Shown piece by piece: positions 55,072-64,000 of a stretch of DNA of 64,000 bases. Position 1 is the first letter of the stretch. Each line of letters opens with the position of its first letter. The notes below the pieces were generated by a model, which was not told where the DNA came from, did no database searches, and saw nothing but the letters and a program-made list of their open reading frames with translations. The position numbers and the translations under genes were made by a program. The DNA lies in assembly GCA_015680685.1 (NCBI GenBank), contig MNCI01028931.1, positions 31,474 to 95,473 on the forward strand, read 5' to 3'. This DNA is from Gnetum montanum. Lineage: Eukaryota; Streptophyta; Gnetopsida; Gnetales; Gnetaceae.

Positions 55072-55862
55072 TGATGAGTGGCGAGGTACCCCTACACTCA
55101 TCATACGAATACGAGTGTTACACGCATGATTTGGTCGAACTCCACAGACTAAGTGCCTACATGCCTTATGGAACACTTAAGGTTAATTGTTCATTGTCTT
55201 CCTAGACTTACTTGTATTTTTCATGGTTGTATGGTTAAGTAAGTCTGAGGTATGTGATTTTTATATCTTTTATGTTTTATGCCTATGCTAGGAGGGAAAA
55301 GGTGAAGAGACTAATTAACTAACTTTAACTAACTAAGCCTTAATTAACCTAGCATTAGTATCCATTCCCACTTATCGCTCACACCCTGAACCAATGCATC
55401 CTTTTGGGATTACAAAATGCTATTCGATGTTGGGATGACCAAGCATAACGCATGTGTTTGAAGTGGTCATACTGAATTCACTTAACTATGGGAGAAGGAT
55501 TAAGAGAGATTTAATTAACTAATAAATCATTTAAACGATGAACAATAAATAATAATAATTAAAGTTCTATTTTGCTTAGTCCATGCATTGCAAGGTTTAT
55601 CCAAAATCTTGTCTTTATTTCTGTACACAAACTTGTGCTTAGGTACAATATTTTCTTGAATAAAGATCCGTTCACTTTGGGACTCCTACTATGGGCACAT
55701 GGAAATTACTCTAACTCTAGAATGGAAAAATTGCAAGAGTTTGGCTATGGTCTAGATCTAGATGGAGAAACAAGGGAGTGCTGCCTCTTATTTATAGATT
55801 TTGTAGCATGCTGCAATATCACGTACGCGATATTGCGGGGGATGCGATATTGCATCCCATCA
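55072..55862 (-). repeat. Element 4 3' LTR
   Basis: 791 bp, TGATGAGTGGCGAGGTACC to TTGCATCCCATCA as read on the plus strand. TATA box in reverse at 55788-55797 (TTATTTATAG), followed by GATATT-type palindromes (55812-55855). Confidence 0.92.
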
Positions 55863-55872
55863 TACCCCCACG
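55863..55872 (-). other. Polypurine tract, element 4
   Basis: TACCCCCACG on the plus strand, i.e. CGTGGGGGTA directly before the LTR start on the minus strand. Confidence 0.75.
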
Positions 55873-57740
55873 ATTGAATAAAAATTCATCCTTGAGTTCT
55901 TTACAAAATATTGGGAAGGTATGGGATTATTGACTTGGATGGAACTAATGGTGAATGGGATGACATGTGAAAAAATCATCATTATAGAACATGATAAAAC
56001 TAGTGTTCATGAAAACAAGAGTGAACACCTTATACATTTAACATCAGGCCTTATTTGGTAGCTGAGAGAGAAGAGAGAAGAGAGAATAAGTCTGTTGCTC
56101 CCAATGGCAAGATTGCACCTTCCATTGTTTATCCATAAGCGCACCATCGATCTTGCTCCTTGCATAGATGCTTCAGCACTGATCCATTTCAAGTGTTCCC
56201 TCCAAATCCAATCCATTGTTGCATGATTTCCATCTACAAACACAACATAATATTTATATTAGCAAGGGTAAATGAATCACAATGCAGTTGATACCTTTCT
56301 CCAGTGAAAGGTCCATTGGTTGAGTTGTGGTATGGCTGATATGGGTCTAGAGATATAATAGTGGTAACTACTAAAGGTGTAGGGGCTAGGAGAAAATAAA
56401 AAAATCAAAAAAACTAGGTCAGGAGCCCCATGACTAAGAGTGAACCTCCGGTAGCGATAGAATGGAGAAATAAAAAGAACAAGAAAGATGGAGCAACAAA
56501 TACAACTATAATGTCGATGAAATGGATGTCAAGATGAAAATGAACAAAATAGAGTGGATTGCAAAAATTTTAAGGGAAAGAATTTAACTAATTTACAAAA
56601 TAGAAATGCTAGTGGGTCCTTCCCAAAGCAGGCTCATGCCCTTAATGCCCTGACAAACCCACATTTGAAGAGTCCGTAAGCTCTGGGAATGTCATTTGGA
56701 ACAAGAGTTAAAGTCTTAACCACAAGAATTTACCAAAAATAAAACAATGCGTCAACCAAAATATATACTAATGATACAATCGGCAATGAGGTGAAAATGG
56801 AGGAAGAATGATGGAAAGAAGAGAATGGAATGGAATCTCAAGAACAAGGTGATGTACAGACCCTTGTGTATTTTAATGATTAATGTGACTTAGTAGATCC
56901 CATTCCAAGTCTGGTCTCAAACAAACCACATTTAGTGACTTTGCATTAATGCACTTGGCCAATCCATCCACTTGAAGTAACAAGAATACATCCCTCCAAG
57001 ATCCACCACCATTCCAATGAAATGAAGGAGGAGAGAATGGGAAGCAAGAAGGGCCTTAGTTAAAGGAAACATGTTTATTTTAGTTTCATAACCAATGCTT
57101 GTAGGCCAAATAATTATTTCATCTAAGGGGTTCACTTTGAATTCTCACTTTTTTTTTATGTTTTTGCATGAGAACCACACCATGCAAAGACTTATTATTT
57201 TTATGTACTCAACTTCCCAATAATTGGGTAATGTCGAAGTGGTAAGAAAACTCAAGCAGAAAACATCCAAGCACCCAAGAGAATGGCCAACACAAATGCA
57301 TCAAGTTGCCTTGAAGTCACACCCTTTTCAATCCTTGAGTTCTTCCTTAGTTTGAGAAATACCCAATCACCGATTCGTTGATAGTTCTTCTTATTAAGAA
57401 ACAAACTATATAGTTGCAACCTAAGAGAGACCATAGAAATTTGTGGATGTATGCATGGATTGGACTCATTTCCTATCATATCAAAAGAACCATACCTTAG
57501 TATCAACATCATAACTCAAAGGTAAAAACCAAACATTAGCAACCTGTAGAAAATAGTTCATACCATCATTAGAGCACTTATTGGGTAACCAACTTAACAA
57601 AATGGATAAGGCACACACATATACATGAATAGAAGAAAAAGTATGAATGATGTTGTAAAAAAAAACAAGAAAAGTTAAAGAAATTTGTAAAAGAAAAATA
57701 TGTAAAACAAAAAATAAAAAGAACTAAGGGCCCTGAATGG
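55873..57740 (-). other. Element 4 3' non-coding region
   Basis: Matches 17998-19461 in reverse: the ATTCAAAG...CCCCTTAG block near 57120-57140 and the internal AGTCATGGGGC motif near 56430-56440. No pol motif in either strand. Confidence 0.6.
56007..56243 (-). CDS. Small conserved frame near the 3' LTR (element 4 copy)
   Basis: DWIWREHLKW, EASMQGARSMVRLW, NNGRCNLAIGS, then SSLFSLSYQ and a TGA at the same place as in element 1 (19088-19336). A TTGTGTTTGTAG acceptor-like sequence precedes it. Conservation in two independently decaying copies means that the ancestor had this open frame. Whether it was translated is unknown. Confidence 0.4.
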   Translation of the reverse strand: MFVDGNHATMDWIWREHLKWISAEASMQGARSMVRLWINNGRCNLAIGSNRLILSSLFSLSYQIRPDVKCIRCSLLFS

Positions 57741-60700
57741 TCAACATAGGTGGCCATCTCCACCATGACTAAATTAAAAGGAAGAGATCCAAAATGATGA
57801 GTGCCTATTTGAATTTTTTAGAAGTGTCCAACTTCTCCCGATTGATGTTTTTAGGTTAAGGTGTGGAAGTCGGCGATGCTCATACTCCAATGTATCTATG
57901 CCTTCGTTGTGGGCATGAGTTCTTCCCCTAGTTTGTTCCATGCATGTTGGTGGGATGCTCTCTTGATTAGCTATCAACCACTGGGTGTTCTCTTATTGTG
58001 TGGTTGCTACATACAGGCACCGTTGTATCTGAGTTTCTTGGGCACACTAGTTGATTGCAGAAGATGCTGATGCATGGAACTTTCTTCTTCTCGATCTTTC
58101 CATAAATGTTTTCCTTAGATATTTCCAAGGAAAGATTGTGGATTCCTAGGCATGTGTTGATGGTGTTGAGCCATGATCTCCCCATTATAATTGGGAAGTC
58201 CCCTTTGTTACTATTGACTTCTATCACTGGCAAATTAGCCAAGTATGATTAACCACACAGTGGTAATGATGTCGTTCACCAATCCCAAGGGAATGGTGAT
58301 GGACTGGTCAGCCAGCTCTAGTTGAATATTACTCTTCTTGAGTGGATGCAGGTTCCAAGATTTATACATTTCTTGTGAGATTAAATTGACTCCATAACCT
58401 GAGTCAAGAAGAGCCTTATGTGGTTCATTCCCAGTGACCTGGAGGTAGATTAAGGGACTTCCAGGGTTAGAGTGTTTCCTAGGAAGGTGGCCCACCTTTA
58501 TCCAGTTGGTAATGGTATGTGTTAACATAATTGTATGTGTTGAGCCCTATTGTTGGTTTGAAGGGAGCTCCGATTCCTTGTTTGTTGGAGGAGCATGCAC
58601 AGACTCAACTGCTTGTGGTTGTGAGAGCTTGTTTGGGCTTTTGGTTATGAAGAAAGATCTTCTCTTCGTGCGGTTGTCAGAACTAGTAACGGGTTGAAGG
58701 TTTACACATCTCGTAGCATTACGTTGCTACAATTGAGTGGGGAGTTCCCCTTGCATTGTTGGAGTGGGTGGTAGTGGAACTATCAGTGTATGAGTGGTGG
58801 ATGGATTCGGAGGATGGTATGCATGTGGCATGTCTCCCATAGGAGAAGGAGTCCTAAAATACTCCTGAACATGGTAGTGACATCGTGGGGTTTTGTTATC
58901 CATAGAGTCACTTGGAGAAACTCGTTGCTGCATGTAGTAGCCATATGGGTCTGGTTGCTAGTAAGGGTATTTTTGTCTAGTCAGTGGCATCCCCCATGAC
59001 TGTGGGTGTTTCCACTGCTGGTGTTACCCAATAGGTTGTGGCAAAGTTCCACTTGGATAATATGTTAATGGTTGGTGGAACTACCTCGGGTTACCTTGGG
59101 GATAAAGTAACCTTCGGGGTGCTTATCGTTAGTTAAGTCATTGGTTGAGTACATACACCCCAGAATATTGTAGATGTGAGATTATTGGGAAACATCCCTT
59201 AGGATGGTCATATTGGTAGATCTCACATCCACCATCATTGTCTATATCTGAATCCACAACCTCATTGATGATAGTCATTTTTCCCTTACCCTTGTCACAT
59301 GTATGGCCTAAATCTCTCTATTTTTTCTTATCATGGTCACTACTTCATTCCTTCTTAAACTCCTCTACGATTTTTAGGACAATTTTACTCTTACTATCTA
59401 AGTAGCTCTATATTTTATCTACCTTAACTGACACTTCCGTTGTTAATTTCTGAAGCAGCAAGGTTTTTCTATTCACCAACTCTTCGAGTGATGACTCATT
59501 CACTTCCTCACAAAATTTCACTCCCTTCTTTCGGAGGGAAGGATCGTGGTTATATTCTTCCACGCTTTCTCTTTTACATAGCTCCCCTTCTTCTTTAGCT
59601 ACTTGCTTCAACAATCTATGAACTTCATGGGATCTAAGTTTGGATAATCTCCCTTAGGCATATGTCCCAAGGGTTCTCCTAGTTTCATGTCTTATCCCAT
59701 CTACGAGGTGGTGTAGTTCATCCCGTTGTGCGTAACCATGGCCCAGCCAACAATGCAGTAATGCATAATATCAGCCCATGGTAGCATCCAAGGGTTCATG
59801 ATTACCTTGCTTCTATCCTTGGATCTGATTACACAAGTTGGACACTCTAGAGTATGTTTGGTATTTATTGTTAAACAATTCTAGCATTGTACTCCACCTC
59901 CTTATGATTTTCGGCTCTAAGGACCAGTACCAACTCTCTGCTTCTTTTATGAGTGTCCTAGGGAAAAAATTTAACTTCTAACACTAATTTTCAATATTTT
60001 TCAAGGCATAGACATCGTGCAATGCCTGTAAGTGATTTTGTGGATCAGCATTGTATCCCCCCTCAAATCGTGGGATATTATTCATGTCCAATCTCTTGAT
60101 TCGGCTATCTTTCTAGTGCCTTGTAGGTCTTCTAATGGCGTCTGTAATATCTAACATACTCCAGGTTGCTAGTAGGGGTTCATCATGATCATCTCTCTCA
60201 TGACATATATGATGCCTATGTAGTTCCCTACTTTCCCTTTTTTCATGCCTTGACTCTCTAGAATTCCCTCGTCCTTGCTCTCGACTCTCGTTGAGGTCTC
60301 TCATTTTGCTTACCCTTATCCTCACCATTGTGCTCTTTGTGACTACATCCTAATATGGAAGGAGAGGTTGAATGATGTGATGAAGGGGAAGAAGAAGGGG
60401 AACCATCACCATGAATATGCTTCTTACCTTCTCTTCGGTGGCTACTGTCCCGATCGTGATGACGATCAGAATGCTTACCCTTATCTTGTGCTTGTGCTCC
60501 CTCAGTGAACACTTGGTGTTCATGGGAATCAGAACTAGGGTTGTGTATTGTGGAGCATAGGTTCTAACACCCTACCTCCACACTATCTTTAGGAGAGGAA
60601 ACATCATCTTGTGGAGAACCTATTGAGATAGATTCACCACCCTTAACTTCTCGTCTGATGGGCAAAGCATTATGGGGGCCTTTGGCCTTCAACGATGTGT

Positions 60701-61065
60701 GGAGACTCTCCTGCCACAAGTTCCGTTGATGTTGCACTTCTGTGGGATGGTAGTCCCTTGTGTCATAATCTTCTACAATGTATTCAACATATAGCTACAT
60801 CATTTCTATTTGTGCAAGAGCACGAAGAAGAATGTTAGGGACTACCTGATCTGGGGGTAACACTATGTTACCTTGCAAGTCTTGCCAACAAAGTTGTTCA
60901 TCCTGATGGAGGATAAAGGTAAAATTGTGTATACTCAGCATGATGAGTATACACTACCCAATACTCTTGGGGAACTAGCGGATCTGGGTTATGTGTGTTA
61001 GACCATTGACTATCTCTTGTGTGATCCCTAGGTGGTGAAGTGCTTTTATGAAAAAAAGAAGACAT
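57741..61065 (-). pseudogene. Gag-protease polyprotein, element 4
   Basis: Start ATG at 61065 (MSSFFHKSTSPP), aligned with the element 1 start. His/Ser-rich part at 60258-60512 (HIHGDGSPSSSPSSHH), gag core about 59600-60120 in pieces (LLHCWLGHGYAQR, RSHEVHRLLKQ), linker 59408-59614 (NHDPSLRKKGVKFCEEVNE), Pro-rich 58727-58933, protease 57967-58528 with LLDSGYGVNLIS, and a tail ending at TGA 57743-57741, matching the element 1 end. Open pieces lie in all three frames, so several shifts have occurred. Confidence 0.85.
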
Positions 61066-61192
61066 TGTTATCTTACTCGGTGTGCTATTGATCATTTCTT
61101 AAAATTTCTTTTGATTAACCTTAAGGGTTCATTTAAGCTTCCTAATGATATGGATCATTTCCTATGTCCAACTTAATGCACAAACAACTTAG

Positions 61193-61211
61193 TCCTTGGA
61201 AAAGGTGCTAA
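61193..61211 (-). other. Primer-binding site, element 4
   Basis: On the minus strand TTAGCACCTTTTCCAAGGA directly after the LTR end, a mutated tRNA-Asp-type site (G-to-A changes in particular). Confidence 0.72.
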
Positions 61212-62005
61212 TGATGAGTGGCGAGGTACCCCTACAGTCAACCATATGAATATGAGCGTTACATGCACGATCCTGTGGAACTCCACAGAAAAAGTACCTA
61301 CATGTCTTATGGAACACTTAAGGTTAATCGTTCATTATCTTCCTAGAATTACTTGTATTTTTCATGGTTGTATGTTTAAGTAAGTCTGAGGTATGTGATT
61401 TTTATATCTTTTATGTTTTATTGCCTATGCTAGGAGGGAAAATGTGAACGAGACTAATTAACTAACTTTAACTAAATAAGCCTTAATTAACCTAGCATTA
61501 ATATCTATTCCCACTTACTGCAAACACCTTGAACTAATGCAACCTTCTGGGATTACCAAACGCTATTCGTTGTTGGGATTACCAACCGTAATGCACGTGT
61601 TTGAAGTGGTCGTACTGAATGCACTTAACCATGGGAGAAGGTTTGAGAAAGATTTAATTAACTAATAAAGCATTTAAATGATGAAAAATAAATAATAATA
61701 ATTAAAGTCCTATTTAGCTTAGTCCATGCACTGCAAGGTTTATCGAAAAACTTGTCCTTATTTTTGTACACAAACTTGTGCTCAGGTACAATTTTTGATT
61801 GAATAAAGATCCATTCACTTTGGGACTCCTACTGCAAGCACATGGAAATTACTCTAACTCTGGAATGGAAAAACTGCATGATTTTGTCTATGGTCTAGAT
61901 CTAGATGGAGAACCAAGGAAGAGCCACCTCTTATTTATAGATTTGGCGGCACACTGCGATATCGTACATGCAATATCGCGGCCCATGCGATATCACGTCC
62001 CATCA
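61212..62005 (-). repeat. Element 4 5' LTR
   Basis: 794 bp and closely matching 55072-55862. TATA box in reverse at 61931-61940, GATATC palindromes at 61956-61996. Confidence 0.92.
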
Positions 62006-63379
62006 ATAGTTAATACGGAATCCCTTTTGAAAGGAAGGACTATGTGATTAGACATTGAGGATCCAAAAATCATAATAACAACTATAGTATTCAACTTTTG
62101 TAATGCATCCATTGCTTAAATTTTCATTCATGGGTTACTTTGCCTATGTACCTCCTAAGATAGATGTTTGCTATACAAATAAGATGTCTTAAATGCAATT
62201 AATATATCTAGTTGTTAGAGAAAACGTCTAACCTACTAGGGCCAAAAATAAAGATTCTCATTTTGAGGTTTGGAACCTCTAAACACCATCAAACAAGTGC
62301 CCATAGTCCCATAAACCTCCTAGGATCATCAAAATAAGTCTAAAACACCTTAAAATATGGTAAAACATCTTGAAATCATCATAAAAAAAAATCAACACAA
62401 GAAAATATGCATAAAAATCATACAACATTAAGAATTACACAAGGGTTGGGTGATGTACTCCATAAATCTAGAGTATCATATCAAGATAAAGTTTGAAGAA
62501 TTTTAAAAGAAAGTTCTCCCATTAGTTGAACCTTATGACAAAGATAGAAAATAATTCACATGCTCAAGAAATTTCTTTGGAAATGTTGCTTTTCGTAGAA
62601 GATACATAAATTACATTAAAGATATTAATTCTAGTGCTTTAATTACCATACATAAAAATATTTTAAAAATAATTGGACTTTATGATTTCACAAGAAAGTA
62701 ACAATGCCATATTATAGCTTAATTAAGAGTATAGAACAAAAGACATATATGTTCACACAACAATGAATGTTCAACAATGAGCTTTTGGTCCATGAGTTAA
62801 AGTTAAGGGCTTTAAATCACTTCAAACTAATACATTTTAGTTAAAACTCCAAAACATGTTTTATCAATAAAAAGTTTTAAAAGTAGCACAAATAGGTTGT
62901 TATAACATATCATAGGTTAATAATATACATGATCAAGAGGAAATTTCTTTGTATTTTCAAATAAACTAGTCTAGTCTAATCTCATCAAGTTCAGGAATGA
63001 TGATTATAACTATACTTACCATTATTTACCTTGATTGTCGATGGAGATCAAGATGGCTGAGAAGATTGGAACTAAGATTCTTCTTTCAAAGTTCCTCCTT
63101 TCATACCAATTTCATTTATTTCTAATGTCTTGCTCCCTTTCACAAAATTTTTGAGAGCTCTTTCTCTTCCTTCTTTTCATTTGATTCTCCACACCTTTTT
63201 GTTTTCTTTATCCTTTTGATTCTTCCTTCATTCTGTTTTATCCTATAATATTTTATTTCTAAGTGCATTTGGGTAAGACCAAGAAGTATTATGATATTAC
63301 TAAGTGTTAATGTGATAATATTTTAAATTGTAATTCCATTTCATATACCCAAATATATTACAATAATAAAATCTAACCT
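62006..63379. other. AT-rich flank of element 4, no recognisable gene
   Basis: Very AT-rich, with short repeated words (AAAACACC, CATCATAAAA). The part near 63000-63240 has T/C-rich stretches. If it belongs to Copia-3 it should hold protease or integrase sequence, but no motif can be read. Confidence 0.35.
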
Positions 63380-64000
63380 TTATATTGTGGTTAAAGTAAT
63401 CAAACCTTGGAGTTGCTCTTGGTTGGAATGTAGTGCCTATTCAATTTTTGGAGAACCTTCTATTGGGATGAAGTTTGTGTAGATGCTTCTTTCTATGAAT
63501 AAGATCCTAACCCACTTTTATCATGTGGAATTCTTCCTTCTCCAAGATCTATTAGGAAAAATTCTTTTCCTTTTAATAGCTTCTCATTCATGAGTTTAGC
63601 ATTTGCAAGTTCTTTCTTAATCTGATCATAGGACAAGGAAATTTTTTTTTCTTATTCCATAGGTCTGAGTTTTCTTTTGTGAGGTCTAAAATTTTCAAAT
63701 TTAATAATGATAGATCTCGATCCTTGTTCTTTGATTTCTTCTTTAATTTTATACAAAGGTTTTAAAAAGATAAAATTTCATTGCACAAAAGGTCATACCT
63801 TTCTTCATTAGTTTTGATTTTTTGATCATCATCATTAGATATGCTAGTATCATCATCTATGATAGGCATGTAGATGAGGTTTGAATATTTTCAAGTGCCA
63901 TCTACCTCTTCCTTGATTTTGTCTCTATCATCATACCTAGTGTAGATATTTTCTGCCCTTTTATCTTCTTGAGTTATTTCCTCTTCATCATCCTAGCTTG
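63380..64000 (-). pseudogene. Ty1/Copia gag C-terminal region
   Basis: Minus-strand translation gives PHKRKLRPME, SLSYDQIKKELANAKLMNEK and DKSGLGSYS, the coiled-coil tail and DKTGLGY motif of many plant Copia gags. To the right (63820-64000) acidic SSD/DDE-type stretches with stops precede it. Same strand as Copia-3, so it may be the gag of that element, with pol mostly deleted and element 4 inserted between. That link is inference. Confidence 0.6.

Larger units (their letters stand above)
55072..62005 (-). mobile_element. Element 4: Athila-like gag-pro element, sister of element 1
   Basis: LTRs 55072-55862 and 61212-62005 with TGATG(A/G)...CATCA ends, PBS at 61193-61211, decayed gag-pro (57741-61065), 3' non-coding DNA with the small conserved frame, polypurine tract at 55863. 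Flanks ATAAT/ATAGT are a 5 bp duplication with one change. No RT, RNase H or integrase. Unlike element 1, its gag-pro has several frameshifts, so it is probably older. Confidence 0.9.

Noticed and set aside
63380-64000. Coiled-coil host protein at the right edge
   Set aside because: The DKSGLG motif after the coiled part is a hallmark of plant Copia gag, and the strand agrees with Copia-3.

Overview
This is plant nuclear DNA, AT-rich and built almost entirely of nested, decayed LTR retrotransposons. Three kinds of evidence point there: Ty1/Copia pol remnants, Ty3/Gypsy elements of the Athila/Tat branch (a tRNA-Asp-type primer site, Tat-type RT plus RNase H, ILGR-type proteases) and many stop-riddled reading frames. 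I see no convincing single-copy host gene, tRNA, rRNA or CRISPR array. The density of old, mutated copies suits a large-genome seed plant. A gymnosperm is plausible, but I cannot prove it from the sequence.

Layout. 1-2175: 5' end of a minus-strand Tat-type element (gag start, leader repeats, PBS, LTR). 2222-2638: unrecognised decayed frame. 3585-5545: plus-strand Copia pol remnant. 6091-12184: element B, an Athila-like element with two LTRs and a gag but no visible pol. 12759-22050: an older relative (element A), split by element 1 at 13555-20372, the best preserved of the family. 22370-23465: minus-strand Copia RT/RNase H. 25421 to about 30.8 kb: second Tat-type element (LTR, PBS, gag, protease) followed by non-coding DNA with two tandem arrays (31.2-31.9 kb and 33.7-35.1 kb). 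36544-54353: a 17.8 kb minus-strand Tat-type element (Tat-1) with a perfect 5 bp target duplication (AAAGT), inserted inside the RNase H of a third, minus-strand Copia element. Pieces of that Copia lie at 36405-36543 and 54354-54690, and a Copia gag piece, possibly the same element, lies at 63.4-64 kb. 55072-62005: element 4, a minus-strand sister of element 1.

Elements 1, 4 and B share TGATGA...TCATCA LTR ends, a tRNA-Asp-type PBS, an Athila-like gag and homologous 3' non-coding DNA. Elements 1 and 4 also keep a protease. None has a recognisable RT, RNase H or integrase, so they look like a non-autonomous gag(-pro) family that depended on pol from elsewhere. Tat-1 does carry RT, RNase H and an integrase zinc-finger piece. 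Between its protease and RT lies about 5 kb of opposite-strand, intron-containing gene-like sequence, bracketed by short tandem arrays. Its LTRs are full of (GCTAT)n palindromes. These are the most unusual features here.

All boundaries, alignments and translations were read by eye. No divergence value or database match was computed.
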